NCBI GenBank assembly: GCA_021613335.1
Contig: JAJTWR010000431.1
Span: forward strand, 1,674,001-1,738,000
Direction: 5' to 3'
Length of the DNA stretch: 64,000 nt
Origin: Whitmania pigra
Taxonomy: Eukaryota; Annelida; Clitellata; Hirudinida; Haemopidae
Shown here: positions 32,714 to 43,154 of the stretch, piece by piece
Layout of the letters: every line of letters starts with the position of its first letter
How positions within the stretch are numbered: position 1 is the first letter of the stretch
Made by a program: the position numbers and the translations under genes
The notes under the pieces: model-generated
What the model saw: the letters and a program-made list of their open reading frames with translations, nothing else
Told to the model about the DNA's origin: nothing
The model's database searches: none

Positions 32714-34270
32714 ATGAGCGAATTAACTGACCCCCTCCGCGAACGACTTCGCAAACTGGAGACAGAAGCAGAACTAGGTGGCGGACAAGAGCGCATCGAC
32801 AAGCAGCACAAGGAAGGCAAGCTTACGGCGCGCGAGCGAATCGAATTCCTCCTCGACGTCGGCACCTTCACCGAACTCGACAAATTCGTAACCCACCGGG
32901 CGAACGACTTCGGGATGGGCGCCAAGCGCATCCCCGGCGACGGCGTGGTGACCGGCTACGGCAACATCAACGGCCGCCAGGTCTTCCTGTTCGCGCAAGA
33001 TTTCACGGTGTTCGGCGGAAGTTTGTCCGGCGCCTACGCGCAGAAAATCTGTAAAGTGATGGATCTCGCGACCCGGGTGGGGGCCCCAGTCATCGGCTTG
33101 AACGATTCTGGCGGGGCGCGGATCCAAGAGGGTGTGGAGTCGCTCGCGGGTTATGCGGATGTGTTTCTCCGCAACACGCTCGCCTCGGGCGTCGTGCCGC
33201 AGCTCTCGCTCATCCTCGGACCTTGTGCCGGTGGCGCCGTCTACTCCCCGGCGATTACCGACTTCATCATCATGGCCCGCGGCACCTCCTACATGTTCAT
33301 CACCGGGCCCGAGGTCATCGCGACCGTCACCCACGAGAACGTCACCAAAGACGCGCTCGGCGGTGCCGATGCGCACGCGGAGAAGTCCGGCGTGGCGCAC
33401 TTCGCGACCGACGGAGAACGCGAAGCGCTCGCGCTGACCCGCGAACTGCTCTCGTACATCCCGTCGAACAACTCTGAGGATCCGCCTGCCATCGAGTGTA
33501 CCGACGACCCGACCCGGGAAGACCCGGAGCTCGCGAAAATTGTCCCTCCGAACCCGAACAAGCCCTACGACATCCGGGACATCATCACCCGCGTCGTCGA
33601 CGACCGGAAGTTCTTCGAAGTGCAGAGCGGCTACGCCCAGAACATCGTCATCGGCTTTGCCCGCATGAATGGACGCTCGGTCGGCATCGTCGGCAACAAC
33701 CCGGCGGTCCTCGCAGGCTGCCTCGACATCGACGCCTCGGTGAAGGCCGCCCGCTTCGTCCGGTTCTGCGACTGCTTCAACATCCCGCTCGTCACCTTGG
33801 TCGACGTGCCCGGCTTCCTCCCCGGCACCCACCAGGAGTGGGGCGGCATCATCAAACACGGCGCGAAGCTCCTCTACGCCTATGCGGAAGCGACTGTCCC
33901 CAAAGTCACGGTCATCACCCGCAAGGCCTACGGCGGCGCCTACGACGTTATGGCCTCGAAGCACATTCGCGCGGACATCAACTACGCGTACCCGAGCGCC
34001 GAGATTGCGGTCATGGGCCCCGACGGAGCGGTGAGCATCATCTTCCGCCGCGAGCTCGAAACCGCGAAGGACGCCAAAGTCGAGAAGGACCGCCTCGTCG
34101 CCGACTACCGCGACAAGTTTGCGAACCCCTTCAAGGCCGCCGAACTCGGCTACATCGACGAAGTCATTCGCCCCGAGCACACCCGCAAGAAGGTGATAAC
34201 CGCGCTGGAGATGTTGAAGGACAAGCGCCAGGACAACCTTCCGCGCAAGCACGGCAACATTCCGCTCTAG
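32714..34270 (+). CDS. Acyl-CoA carboxylase beta subunit (propionyl-CoA type)
   Basis: The 518-aa product is the carboxyltransferase beta subunit of a biotin-dependent acyl-CoA carboxylase, probably propionyl-CoA carboxylase (PccB-like): [38 protein letters not shown], and later [15 protein letters not shown] with [10 protein letters not shown]. Specificity (propionyl, acetyl or methylcrotonyl) depends on residues I cannot resolve by eye, but the [10 protein letters not shown] form with length near 515 is typical for PccB. No biotin carboxylase alpha subunit is adjacent. The short 5' gap includes a modest GGA-type ribosome binding site. Confidence 0.88.
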   Translation: MSELTDPLRERLRKLETEAELGGGQERIDKQHKEGKLTARERIEFLLDVGTFTELDKFVTHRANDFGMGAKRIPGDGVVTGYGNINGRQVFLFAQDFTVFGGSLSGAYAQKICKVMDLATRVGAPVIGLNDSGGARIQEGVESLAGYADVFLRNTLASGVVPQLSLILGPCAGGAVYSPAITDFIIMARGTSYMFITGPEVIATVTHENVTKDALGGADAHAEKSGVAHFATDGEREALALTRELLSYIPSNNSEDPPAIECTDDPTREDPELAKIVPPNPNKPYDIRDIITRVVDDRKFFEVQSGYAQNIVIGFARMNGRSVGIVGNNPAVLAGCLDIDASVKAARFVRFCDCFNIPLVTLVDVPGFLPGTHQEWGGIIKHGAKLLYAYAEATVPKVTVITRKAYGGAYDVMASKHIRADINYAYPSAEIAVMGPDGAVSIIFRRELETAKDAKVEKDRLVADYRDKFANPFKAAELGYIDEVIRPEHTRKKVITALEMLKDKRQDNLPRKHGNIPL

Positions 34271-34319
34271 GAGCGGCAGGTGACCCCCGTTTGCAGACGG
34301 GCTATGGCATCATGCACCA

Positions 34320-35300
34320 ATGACTGTGCTCACCGAATCCGCAGCACCCGCGACGCGGGTCATCTCCCTCCTCCCGGCGGCGACCGAGATTGTCGCCTCC
34401 TTGGACAAGCTCGACGTGCTCGTCGGCGTGAGCCACGAGTGCGACTTCCCGCCCGAGGTCACCTCGCGGCCCCGCGTCACCCATTGCGAAATTCACGGCT
34501 CCGGCCTGCCCTCCGAGGACATCGACCGCTGGGTCACGGAGAAGCTCTCCGGCGACGGCACCCTCTATACGTTGGAGGAAGACCTCGTCCGGAACCTGCG
34601 CCCCGACGCCATCCTCACCCAGAAGCTCTGCGACGTCTGCGCCGTGAACTTCGACTCCGTCGCTCGCTTCGCCGGGACCTTGCCCGGCTCACCGGCAGTC
34701 GTGAACCTGGAGCCGGGCACCATCGAAGACATCTTCGGCGACATCCGCTCGGTGGCGAAGGTGCTCGGCGTCGAAGACCGCGCCGAGAAAGTGATTCAAG
34801 GGCTCGTCGCCCGCATGGAGAGCGTCCGGAAGCTCGCCGCCACGGTGCCGAAGAAGCGCTGCGTGCTCTTGGAGTGGGTCCACCCGCCGTTCTGCACGGG
34901 CCACTGGGGACCGGAACTCGTGGACATCGCCGGTGGGTATGATCCCCTCGGCCGCCTCGGCGAAGACTCCGCCCGCATCGAATGGGACGCCGTCATTGCA
35001 GCGGCACCGGAAGTGCTGGTGTTCGCCTGCTGCGGCTACAGCATCGACCGCACCCGCGAGGATGTCCGGCGGCTCCAATCCATCCACGGCTGGAGCAGCA
35101 TGCCCGCTACTAAGACCGGCGAGGTGTACGTCTGCGACGGCTCCGCCTACTTCGCTCGCCCGGGCCCTCGCGTGGTCGATAGCCTTGAAATCCTTGCGGA
35201 AATTCTGCATCCAGAGCTGTTCCGGGGCCGTTTCCCGGCCCGCCCCTTTGAGCGCCTTGCCACTGGGAAAGGAAATGAGCTACGTAGGGCCCATGGATAA
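34320..35300 (+). CDS. Cobalamin-binding-type periplasmic-binding-fold protein
   Basis: The 326-aa product has the helical-backbone binding fold of BtuF/FepB-like proteins: ISLLPAATEIVASL, then VGVSHECDFPPEV, and a C-terminal VYVCDGSAYFARPGPRVVDSLE. No signal peptide or lipobox is seen, so it is either cytoplasmic or exported another way; no ABC permease or ATPase is next to it. Proteins of this sort are often called cobalamin-binding by homology only. Starts at ATG 34320, 49 bp after the carboxylase subunit. Confidence 0.75.
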   Translation: MTVLTESAAPATRVISLLPAATEIVASLDKLDVLVGVSHECDFPPEVTSRPRVTHCEIHGSGLPSEDIDRWVTEKLSGDGTLYTLEEDLVRNLRPDAILTQKLCDVCAVNFDSVARFAGTLPGSPAVVNLEPGTIEDIFGDIRSVAKVLGVEDRAEKVIQGLVARMESVRKLAATVPKKRCVLLEWVHPPFCTGHWGPELVDIAGGYDPLGRLGEDSARIEWDAVIAAAPEVLVFACCGYSIDRTREDVRRLQSIHGWSSMPATKTGEVYVCDGSAYFARPGPRVVDSLEILAEILHPELFRGRFPARPFERLATGKGNELRRAHG

Positions 35301-35838
35301 GACGTCGCGAAATCGCTGGCTTTTGGCAGTGGGGATGGTCGTAAGCGGGGTGCTTCTGCGCTTCGTTCCGCATCCCCCGAACTTCGCGCCGATCACCGCC
35401 TTGGCGCTGTTCGCCGGTGCGCACTTCCAGAAGAAGTCGATGTCCTTTGCGATTCCGCTCGCGACGATGTTGATCACCGACTCCATCATCCACGCCGTCA
35501 CCGGCCAGGGCTTCCACCAGGTCACCTTTGTAGTCTACGGGAGCTTTGCCGCTATCGTCTGCATTGGCTTCTGGGTCCGTAGCCGCATCGCCGTCCCCCG
35601 ACTCATCGGTGCGTCCCTCTTGGGTTCGGTCCTGTTCTACGTGGTGACCAACTTCGGCATGTGGGCGCTCACCGACTACTACCCGCACACCTCCGCTGGG
35701 CTCATCGCCTGCTACGTGGCGGGAATCCCGTTCTTCGGGAATACCATCGCTGGCGACCTCTTCTACACCGCGCTCTTCTTCGGGGTGTACGCGCTCGCCG
35801 AGCGACGCATCGCTGCGCCGGTTCTGAAGCCCAGCTAA
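35293..35838 (+). CDS. Six-TM-like integral membrane protein (DUF6580-like)
   Basis: The product (181 aa from ATG 35293) has several hydrophobic segments, PPNFAPITALALFAGAHF near the start and FYVVTNFGMWALTDYYPHT in the middle, as in the DUF6580 family of unknown function. An alternative ATG at 35275 with AAAGGA directly upstream would overlap the preceding gene by 26 bp. It ends 71 bp before phoB. Confidence 0.68.
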   Translation: MDKTSRNRWLLAVGMVVSGVLLRFVPHPPNFAPITALALFAGAHFQKKSMSFAIPLATMLITDSIIHAVTGQGFHQVTFVVYGSFAAIVCIGFWVRSRIAVPRLIGASLLGSVLFYVVTNFGMWALTDYYPHTSAGLIACYVAGIPFFGNTIAGDLFYTALFFGVYALAERRIAAPVLKPS

Positions 35839-35909
35839 GTCTCCGCAGATCTTCATCGCACCACTCTGCCTCTGGATGGAACGCTCCGTTTCATGCATAG
35901 AGGTGCTTC

Positions 35910-36602
35910 ATGGCCAAGGTACTCATCATTGAAGACGAGCCCGACCTGCAGAAGGTCCTCGAATTCAACCTGAGACAAAACGGACATGAAGTGCTCCCGG
36001 CACTCTCCGGAGAGGCCGGGTTGTCCCTCGCGCAGTCCCGGGGGCCGGACCTCGTGCTCCTCGACCGCATGCTGCCGGATGTCTCCGGTACCGAGGTGCT
36101 GAAGACTTTGAAACGCGACGAGCGCACCCGGCACATTCCCGTCGTGTTCCTGACCGCCCGCGGCGAAGAGGTGGACCGAGTGGTCGGCTTCGAACTCGGC
36201 GCCGACGACTATGTCGTGAAGCCCTTCAGCGTGCGGGAACTCATCCTCCGCATCGACGCCATCCTCCGGCGTCGCGGCGAAGAGGAGCCGCAGTCCGTCG
36301 AATTCGGGCGGCTGCGCCTCGACCTTGCGGCGCATCGCACCTTCGTCGACGGCAAAGAAGTCGAGCTCACCGCGATGGAGTTCAAACTGCTCTCGACGCT
36401 CCTCACCCGAAAGAACCGGGTCCAGAGCCGCGAAGTCCTCCTCGACGAGGTCTGGGGCATCACCGCCGAAATCACCACCCGGACCGTCGATACCCACGTC
36501 AAACGGCTGCGCGAGAAGCTCGGGCCCGCGAGTAGCTACGTGGAGACTGTCCGTGGGGCTGGGTACCGCTTCGCTGAGTCGCCAGCGGGGCAGCCGGAGT
36601 GA
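35910..36602 (+). CDS. phoB: Phosphate regulon response regulator PhoB
   Basis: The 230-aa product has a receiver domain (EDEPD acidic pair, phospho-acceptor Asp52 in VLLDRMLP, Thr in FLTARG, Lys in VVKPF) and an OmpR/PhoB winged helix (TAMEFKLLSTLL, RTVDTHVKRLREKL, VRGAGYRF). It heads the phosphate run and overlaps the kinase gene by 4 bp (GTGA). Phosphorylated PhoB should activate the downstream pst genes at the PHO-like box at 38360. Confidence 0.95.
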   Translation: MAKVLIIEDEPDLQKVLEFNLRQNGHEVLPALSGEAGLSLAQSRGPDLVLLDRMLPDVSGTEVLKTLKRDERTRHIPVVFLTARGEEVDRVVGFELGADDYVVKPFSVRELILRIDAILRRRGEEEPQSVEFGRLRLDLAAHRTFVDGKEVELTAMEFKLLSTLLTRKNRVQSREVLLDEVWGITAEITTRTVDTHVKRLREKLGPASSYVETVRGAGYRFAESPAGQPE

Positions 36603-38341
36603 AGCTCGGCGTTCGCGGGAAGCTCTTCTTCATCATGCTGGGGCTCTGGACGGTGGGCATCGTCGCCACCGACCTCGTCCTCGCCCGCGGACTCTCGAAC
36701 GAGCTGATGCGCACCATCCACGCCGATTTGAAGGTCCGCCTCGAATTGGCAAAGCGCGAAGTGGCGCGGTCCGCCGGGGAGCCAACGACGCAGTGGAGCG
36801 TCCTCGCAAGCGAACTTGCGGCGGCGAGTGGCACGCGGGTCACCATCATCGGCGCCGACGGCACTGTGCTCGGCGACTCCGGGCTCGACGCCGAGCACTT
36901 GAGCCACGCTGAGAACCACGCGAGTCGGCCAGAAGTGCAACGCGCGCTGCGCGGCGAGACCCACGTCGAAGAACGCTGGAGCCGCAGCCTCGGTCGCCGG
37001 ATGCTTTACCTGGCGACGCCGTTCGCTGGCGGCGCTCTGCGCCTCGCGGTGCCGCTCACCGAACTCGACCAGGCGGTCTCGCAGCTCCATCGCCGGGTCG
37101 TGCTCGCGGGACTCCTCGGCTTTGCGCTGCTCCTCGCGCTCGCCTTCATCGGCGCCACCCAATTCTCCGCGCGGCTCTGGACGCTCCGCGACGCCGCGCG
37201 AAAACTCTCTGCCGGCGACCTCACCGTGCGGGTCCCGGAGAAAGGCGGCGACGAGCTCGCCGAACTCGGCAACGCTCTCAACCGCCTCGGGGAACGACTC
37301 GCGGAAGTGCTCGGCGCTATCCAGCGCGAGCGCGACCTGCAGCGGACGGTGCTCGAAGGCATGCGCGAAGGCGTACTGGTGCTCGACAGCGAGCAGCGGG
37401 TGGTGCTCGCGAACGCGGCGCTCCGCGAGACCTTCGACCTCGGCGTAGACGTGGCCGGGCGCTCGACCCTCGAACTCATCCGCCACGCAGGGCTCAAGGG
37501 GATTCTCGACCGGGCCGCTCGCGGAGAATACTTCGGCCAAGAGGAGCTGGAGCTCTCCAGCCTGAAGCCGCGGCAATTGCTCGTCCACGCTTCGCGGCTC
37601 GCTGGCGGGCAGGGCGTCGTGGCGGTGTTTGTCGATGTGACCGAGCTGCGGCGCCTGGAGTCGCTGCGGCGAGACTTCGTCGCCAACGTGTCCCACGAGC
37701 TGCGCACTCCAGTGACCGCGATTCTCTCGGCCACCGAGACCTTAAGCGAAGTGCTGGCGACGAAAGGGGCGTCGCCGAAGGACTTCATGGACATCATCAC
37801 CCGCAATGCGGCGCGGCTCCATGCGCTGATTGAAGACCTCCTCGACCTCTCGCGCATCGAATCCCGCGGCCACGCGCTGGAACTCGAAACGCTGCGGGTC
37901 GGCGAGGTCGTCGCGCACGTCGTCGCGCTCTTCACGCCGAAGGCGCTGGAGCGGAAAATCACCCTCACCGCCGGCGACTTCGCAAGCACGCCGGTCGTCC
38001 GCGCCGATCGCCGTCGGCTGGAGCAGATTCTCTCGAACCTCATCGACAATGCGCTCAAATACGTGCCGCCCGACGGCTCGGTGTACGTCGACGCCGTGCC
38101 CGAAGGTCGGATGCTGCGGCTGCGGGTGAGCGACACCGGCGTCGGCATCGCTCCGCGCCACCTCCCCCGGCTCTTCGAGCGCTTCTACCGGGTGGACGCC
38201 GGGCGCAGCCGGGAGCTCGGCGGCACGGGCCTTGGCCTCTCCATCGTGAAACATCTCGTCGAAGCGCAAGGCGGGCAGGTACACGTGGAGAGCGAGGTAG
38301 GGCGCGGCTCCACCTTCTCGGTAACTCTACCGCTCGCCTGA
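36599..38341 (+). CDS. phoR: Phosphate sensor histidine kinase PhoR
   Basis: The 580-aa product has two N-terminal membrane segments bracketing a periplasmic loop of about 130 residues (residues ~15-165), a HAMP linker, a PAS-like region (LEGMREGVLVLDSEQRVVLAN), HisKA with phospho-acceptor His366 in NVSHELRTPV, and a HATPase domain with NLIDNALKY (N box), DTGVGIAP (G1) and GGTGLGLSIVKHL (G2). GTG 36599 overlaps phoB by 4 bp. The large periplasmic domain is bigger than in E. coli PhoR. The pair controls the phosphate genes that follow. Confidence 0.94.
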   Translation: MKLGVRGKLFFIMLGLWTVGIVATDLVLARGLSNELMRTIHADLKVRLELAKREVARSAGEPTTQWSVLASELAAASGTRVTIIGADGTVLGDSGLDAEHLSHAENHASRPEVQRALRGETHVEERWSRSLGRRMLYLATPFAGGALRLAVPLTELDQAVSQLHRRVVLAGLLGFALLLALAFIGATQFSARLWTLRDAARKLSAGDLTVRVPEKGGDELAELGNALNRLGERLAEVLGAIQRERDLQRTVLEGMREGVLVLDSEQRVVLANAALRETFDLGVDVAGRSTLELIRHAGLKGILDRAARGEYFGQEELELSSLKPRQLLVHASRLAGGQGVVAVFVDVTELRRLESLRRDFVANVSHELRTPVTAILSATETLSEVLATKGASPKDFMDIITRNAARLHALIEDLLDLSRIESRGHALELETLRVGEVVAHVVALFTPKALERKITLTAGDFASTPVVRADRRRLEQILSNLIDNALKYVPPDGSVYVDAVPEGRMLRLRVSDTGVGIAPRHLPRLFERFYRVDAGRSRELGGTGLGLSIVKHLVEAQGGQVHVESEVGRGSTFSVTLPLA

Positions 38342-38359
38342 CACGTAGAGCTTTCCCTA

Positions 38360-38377
38360 CAGTCACACGATTGTCAC
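38360..38377 (+). promoter_or_regulatory. PHO-box-like site upstream of pstS
   Basis: CAGTCAC-ACGA-TTGTCAC: two 7-bp half-sites with the 7-4-7 spacing and TGTCA core of the E. coli PHO box (CTGTCAT-4 nt-CTGTCAT). It lies 67 bp upstream of pstS and 18 bp after phoR, so PhoB probably drives pstSCAB-phoU from here. Confidence 0.7.
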
Positions 38378-38443
38378 CAAGCGGGCGGAGTATGCAGCCC
38401 GCGCAAGCGACTCCTCGCTGCGCTACCAAAAGGAGTTCCCCGT

Positions 38444-39457
38444 ATGATGTTCGCAACCGCTCTTCTGACGCTGGCGGTAGGTGCAAGTCCGGTCACCATT
38501 CAGGGCGCTGGAGCCACCTTCCCTTACCCGTTGTATTCGAAGTGGATTGCCGAGTACCAAAAGCTCGAACCTGCCGTTCGGGTGGACTACCAGTCCATCG
38601 GGTCCGGGGGCGGCATTCGTCAGCTCCTTGCGAGCACTGTCGATTTCGGCGCGAGCGATGCGCCGATGAACGCCCAGGAACTCGCCAAGGCTCCGAAGCG
38701 CGTCCTCCACATACCGACCGCGCTCGGCGCCGTGGTGGTCGCCTTCAACCTCGGCAACATCACCTCGCTGAAGCTCTCGGCGGCCACGGTGAGTGGACTC
38801 TTCCTCGGTGAAATCACCACCTGGAACGACCCGCGCATCGCTAAGGAGAACCCCGGCGTGAAGCTCCCGGCAACACCGGTCACCGTCATCTCCCGCAGCG
38901 ATGGCAGCGGCACGACGGCAGTGTTCTCCGAGTACTTGTCGAAAGTGAGCCCGACCTGGAAAGAGAAAGTCGGCACCGGCAAAGCGTTGACCTTCCCGGT
39001 GGGCCTCGGCGCGAAAGGCAACGAGGGCGTCGCCGGACAAGTGAAGGGCACGAATGGCGCTGTCGGCTACCTCGAACTTGCCTACGCGAAGCAAGCCAAT
39101 ATTCCCGCGGCGACGCTGGAAAACCAGTCCAAGAAGTACGTCGCGCCGACGCTCGCGGGCATTCAAGCCGCAGCCGCCGGGGTCGAGCTGCCGGATGACC
39201 TCCAAGCCTCCGTCATCAACTCCCCCGCGCCGGGGGCGTACCCCATCGCGTCGTACACCTACGTGCTCGTCTACGAAGAGCTCACCGACAAAGAGCGCGC
39301 CACCGCGCTCGCGAAGTTCCTCTGGTGGGCTGTCCACGACGGCCAGCGCTTCGCAGCGCCCCTCGACTACGGCGCACTCCCAGCCTCGGCCCAGGCCAAG
39401 GTGGAGAAGGCGCTCCGGAAAATCCGCGTTGGAGAGAAACCCGTCCTCGCCCCATGA
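38444..39457 (+). CDS. pstS: Phosphate-binding protein PstS
   Basis: The 337-aa product has a short N-terminal hydrophobic signal (MMFATALLTLAVGAS) and the PstS binding motifs GAGATFPYPLYSKW, GSGGGIRQ, GASDAPM, SRSDGSGTTAVFSEY and GAVGYLE, which hold phosphate in the periplasm for PstCA. AAGGAG lies upstream of ATG 38444. It is the first gene of the pst operon and its stop overlaps pstC (ATGA). Confidence 0.95.
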   Translation: MMFATALLTLAVGASPVTIQGAGATFPYPLYSKWIAEYQKLEPAVRVDYQSIGSGGGIRQLLASTVDFGASDAPMNAQELAKAPKRVLHIPTALGAVVVAFNLGNITSLKLSAATVSGLFLGEITTWNDPRIAKENPGVKLPATPVTVISRSDGSGTTAVFSEYLSKVSPTWKEKVGTGKALTFPVGLGAKGNEGVAGQVKGTNGAVGYLELAYAKQANIPAATLENQSKKYVAPTLAGIQAAAAGVELPDDLQASVINSPAPGAYPIASYTYVLVYEELTDKERATALAKFLWWAVHDGQRFAAPLDYGALPASAQAKVEKALRKIRVGEKPVLAP

Positions 39458-40371
39458 GAGCGGCAGCCGTCACCCATCCGTCGGACCGCATCTTTCGCGG
39501 AGCGATAAGCGCACTTGCGCTCATCGCTCCGTTGCTCTTGGTGCTGGTCTTCGTGCAGCTCGCACGGGCGGCGGCGCCGATGATGGGCTCGCAGGGCCTG
39601 GAGTTCTTCTGGTCGAAGACGTGGAATGTGGTCGCCGAGAAGTTCGGAGCCCTGCCGTTCATCTTCGGCACCATCGTCACTTCGCTCCTCGCGCTCGCGC
39701 TCGCAACGCCGGTAGCTCTCGGAGTGGGCATTTTCCTCTCGGAGTTCGCGCACCACCGAATCGGGCAAGTGCTCGGCTTCATGGTGGAGCTCCTCGCGGC
39801 GATTCCCAGCGTCGTCTACGGGCTCTGGGGCATGTACGTGCTCGCACCCTGGCTGCGAGACTCCGTGCAACCAGCGCTCGCGAGTACGCTCGGTTTTCTG
39901 CCGTTCTTTCAAGGCACACCCCGAGGCTTCGGCATCATGGCGGCGAGCCTCATCCTCGCGGTGATGGTGATTCCGACCATCGCCTCGATGTCGCGGGAAG
40001 TCCTTCGGGCAGTCCCGCGCTCCTACCGCGAAGCTGCCCTCGCACTCGGTGCGACGCCTTGGGAAACCGTGCGCCGCGCGGTGCTCCCGACCGCGCTTTC
40101 GGGGATTGTCGGCGCGACGCTGCTCGGCCTCGGCCGCGCCCTGGGCGAGACGATGGCGGTGGCGATGCTCATCGGCAATCGCCCGGAAATCCACGCGAGT
40201 CTCTTCGCTCCGGCGGCGACCATGGCGAGCGTCATCGCCAATGAATACGCGGAGACCTCCTCCGACCTGCACTTGGCGGCGCTCTCCGCGCTCGGCCTGT
40301 GCCTCCTCACCATCAGCGTGCTCCTCAACGCCTGTGCGCGCATCCTCGTCTGGCGTATGGAGCGGCGATGA
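39454..40371 (+). CDS. pstC: Phosphate ABC transporter permease PstC
   Basis: The 305-aa product has about six hydrophobic segments and the permease EAA-like loop [22 protein letters not shown], followed by [16 protein letters not shown], typical of PstC. ATG 39454 overlaps the pstS stop and its own stop overlaps pstA, so all subunits are translated in series. A much longer open frame upstream is pstS in another frame. Confidence 0.95.
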   Translation: MRAAAVTHPSDRIFRGAISALALIAPLLLVLVFVQLARAAAPMMGSQGLEFFWSKTWNVVAEKFGALPFIFGTIVTSLLALALATPVALGVGIFLSEFAHHRIGQVLGFMVELLAAIPSVVYGLWGMYVLAPWLRDSVQPALASTLGFLPFFQGTPRGFGIMAASLILAVMVIPTIASMSREVLRAVPRSYREAALALGATPWETVRRAVLPTALSGIVGATLLGLGRALGETMAVAMLIGNRPEIHASLFAPAATMASVIANEYAETSSDLHLAALSALGLCLLTISVLLNACARILVWRMERR

Positions 40372-41216
40372 GCTTGGAAGTCGAAACCCGGCGCATCGTC
40401 CGCGACCGCTTCATGCGCGGCGCATGCTTCGCCGCGTCGGTCGTCGTGTTGGTGCCGCTCGTCGGCGTGCTCGGCTACGTGGTGAAGATGGGCATCGGCG
40501 GGTTTTCCCTCGACTACTTCGTCCACCTGCCGACGCCGGTCGGCGAAGACGGCGGCGGTTTCGGGCAAGCCATCCTCGGCAGCCTGCTGCTCGTCGGCTT
40601 AGGCTGCGCCATCGCGCTCCCGCTCGGCATATTGGTGGGGGTCGCCCTCGCGGAATTCGGCGAGGGGCGCATCCCCAAAGTCATTCGCTTCACCGCCGAC
40701 GTGATGACCGGCCTGCCGTCCATCGTCGTCGGCATCTTCATCTACCAACTCATCGTCGCACCGATGAAGAGCTTCTCCGCCCTCGCTGGCGGTGCGGCGC
40801 TCGCGGTGGTGATGTTCCCCATCGTCGTGCGCACCACCGAAGAACTGTTGCGGCTCGTCCCTGGGCAGCTCCGCGAGGCCGGCCTAGCGCTCGGCGTCTC
40901 CCAGTGGCGGGTCGTCCTGCGGGTCGTGCTGCGGACGGCCGCTCCGGGAGTGATGACCGGCGCGCTCCTCGCCATCGCCCGCGCCGCTGGCGAAACAGCG
41001 CCGCTCCTCTTCACGGCGCTCAACAGCCGCTACTGGCCCTCGGGCCTCTTGCAACCCACCGCGTCGCTGCCGGTGCACATCTACACCTACGCGCTCTCGC
41101 CCTACGAGGAGTGGCATCGACAGGCCTGGGCCGCAGCGCTCCTGCTGGTGGCAGCAGTGCTCACCCTCAATCTCACCGCACGATTTATCAGCCGAACCAA
41201 GAAGGAGTTTCGATGA
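40368..41216 (+). CDS. pstA: Phosphate ABC transporter permease PstA
   Basis: The 282-aa product has six hydrophobic segments, the [14 protein letters not shown] stretch and the coupling loop [22 protein letters not shown], then [17 protein letters not shown] 40368 and stop 41216 each overlap the neighbours by 4 bp. With PstC it forms the inner-membrane channel. Confidence 0.95.
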   Translation: MSLEVETRRIVRDRFMRGACFAASVVVLVPLVGVLGYVVKMGIGGFSLDYFVHLPTPVGEDGGGFGQAILGSLLLVGLGCAIALPLGILVGVALAEFGEGRIPKVIRFTADVMTGLPSIVVGIFIYQLIVAPMKSFSALAGGAALAVVMFPIVVRTTEELLRLVPGQLREAGLALGVSQWRVVLRVVLRTAAPGVMTGALLAIARAAGETAPLLFTALNSRYWPSGLLQPTASLPVHIYTYALSPYEEWHRQAWAAALLLVAAVLTLNLTARFISRTKKEFR

Positions 41217-42064
41217 ACATGCTCATGCGATCCGGAATGCCTCGCGCAAGCTTAGAGGAGACGAAGAAGATGATGCTCGCCACGACTGGCGCCGGGGAAA
41301 CCGGCACCAAAACCGACAAGATTGTCACCGAAGGGCTTCGCGCTCACTTCGGCGACGTAGAAGTGCTCAAGGGCGTGAATGTGCGCATCCCCGAGCGAAA
41401 AGTGATGGCCGTCATCGGCCCATCCGGCTGCGGGAAGTCGACCTTCGTGCGGTGTCTCAACCGCATGCACGAAGTCTCGCCCGGGGCTCGGGTCGAAGGC
41501 AAAGTGCTCCTCGACGGGGTCGACATCTACGAGCGGCGCGTCGACTCGGTGGCCGTGCGCGGCCGGGTAGGGATGGTGTTCCAGCGGCCGCAGCCCTTCC
41601 CGACGATGAACGTGCGGGAGAACGTGCTCGCGGGCTACACCTTGAGCGGGCGCAAGCCGAAGAACCCCGACGACCTCGTGGAGCGTGCGCTCACCCAAGC
41701 GGCGCTCTTCCACGAAGTGAAGGACGCCCTCCATCGCTCGGGCTCCAGCCTCTCCGGTGGCCAGCAGCAGCGGCTCTGCATCGCCCGGGCGCTCGCGTTG
41801 GAGCCGGAAGTGCTGCTCATGGACGAGCCGTGCTCCGCGCTCGACCCCATCGCCACTTCTCGCATCGAGGAACTCATCCACGAACTCGGAAAGTGCTACA
41901 CCATCGTCATCGTGACCCATAGCCTCCAACAGGCTGCTCGCGTTTCCCACCACACAGCGTTCTTCTACATGGGCGAGCTCGTCGAGTTCGCCGAGACCGA
42001 CGAACTCTTCACCCGCCCGAAGAGCACCCGGACCGAAGACTACCTCACCGGGCGTTTTGGATAA
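41213..42064 (+). CDS. pstB: Phosphate ABC transporter ATPase PstB
   Basis: The 283-aa product shows Walker [11 protein letters not shown], the Q loop, [16 protein letters not shown] signature, Walker [13 protein letters not shown] and the switch His in [11 protein letters not shown], all typical of PstB. The N terminus is about 30 residues longer than usual (several Met, Ala/Gly-rich); I keep ATG 41213 because it overlaps the pstA stop. A start at a later Met is possible. Confidence 0.94.
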   Translation: MNMLMRSGMPRASLEETKKMMLATTGAGETGTKTDKIVTEGLRAHFGDVEVLKGVNVRIPERKVMAVIGPSGCGKSTFVRCLNRMHEVSPGARVEGKVLLDGVDIYERRVDSVAVRGRVGMVFQRPQPFPTMNVRENVLAGYTLSGRKPKNPDDLVERALTQAALFHEVKDALHRSGSSLSGGQQQRLCIARALALEPEVLLMDEPCSALDPIATSRIEELIHELGKCYTIVIVTHSLQQAARVSHHTAFFYMGELVEFAETDELFTRPKSTRTEDYLTGRFG

Positions 42065-42068
42065 GCCA

Positions 42069-42332
42069 ATGGTCATCGCTCACACCGACCGAGAGTACGA
42101 GCGCGAGCTCGGCCTTTTGCGCGAAAAGCTCCTCATGATGGGCGCCAAAGTCGAGGAGATGATTGCCCTCGCGATGCGCGCCTTCGGAGAGCGAGACAGT
42201 CAGCGGGCACGGCAAGTCATCGCTCTCGACAACGAGGTGGACGACTTGGAGTTGGTGACCGACGACCTCTGCTTGCGCATCCTCGCGAAGCGCCAGCCGG
42301 TCGCTTCCGACTTACGGACCATCACCATCGCC

Positions 42333-42367
<35 letters not shown>

Positions 42368-43154
42368 CCTCGCGGTGAACATCGCCGAGCGGGTGACCGA
42401 ACTCAACGACGAGCCGTCGCTGCCGATGTCGCAAGAAGTGCTCGCGATTGGCGAGTACGTCCGCAGCATGCTTCGCGACGCGCTCGACGCGTTCGTGACC
42501 AAGAATCTGGACCAGGCGACGCGCATCATCGCTCGCGACCGCGAGGTCGACGCGCTCTACGCCCAGGCGCTTCGGGTGCTCCTCGACAAGATGCGCTCGG
42601 ACCCCTCGCTCATCTCCCGGGCCATCCGGGTGCAGTCGGTGGCGAAGCACTTGGAGCGGGTGGGCGACCACGCGACGAACTTGGCGGAACGGACCATCTT
42701 CCTCCTGCAAGGCGTCGACGTGCGCCACGGCCAATGGTCGGTGACAAGGCCGCGGGGCGTGCTGTTCCTCTGCGTCGCCAACGCCGCTCGCAGCCAAATG
42801 GCCGAAGGACTCGCCCGCAGTCTGCGGCCGCGCTCCTTGCGGGCGTTCAGCGCGGGCTCGCAACCGGCGGCCACGGTGCACCCGCTCGCCATCCGGGTGA
42901 TGGACGAAATCGGCATCGATCTTCGCCAGCACCGCACCAAGAGCATCGCCGACATTCCCATGGGCGAGGTCGATACGGTCGTCACCCTCTGCGCCGAGGA
43001 GCAATGCCCGAGGTTGCCCGCCTCCATTACCAACAAGCACTCCTGGGGGCTCCCGGACCCGGCCGCCGCGACCGGAAGCGAGGAAGAGCAGCTCGCGCGC
43101 TTTCGAACCACGCGCGATGAGCTCGCGAAGAGGATAAGACAGCTCATCGAATGA
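42069..43154 (+). CDS. phoU: PhoU fused to thioredoxin-type arsenate reductase (ArsC)
   Basis: Residues about 1-220 are a PhoU protein with its two three-helix repeats (REYERELGLLREKLLMMG, DLRTITIAMKMVTDLERIGD, VAKHLERVGDHATNLAERT), which links Pst to PhoR and limits phosphate uptake. Residues about 228-361 belong to the low-molecular-weight phosphatase fold: P-loop CVANAAR (Cys235-Arg241, C-x5-R), Cys308 in TLC, Cys313, and the general acid Asp in LPDPAA. The three Cys arrangement is that of Staphylococcus ArsC, whose mechanism uses exactly such a cascade with thioredoxin, rather than a plain phosphatase. The domains are continuous in one frame without a gap. I start at ATG 42069, 4 bp after pstB. 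The ArsC part could reduce arsenate that enters through Pst; see findings. Confidence 0.9.

Noticed and set aside
32774..34252. Long minus-strand open frame opposite the acyl-CoA carboxylase gene
   Set aside because: Shadow of the carboxyltransferase gene, with His/Asp/Arg bias and no domain.
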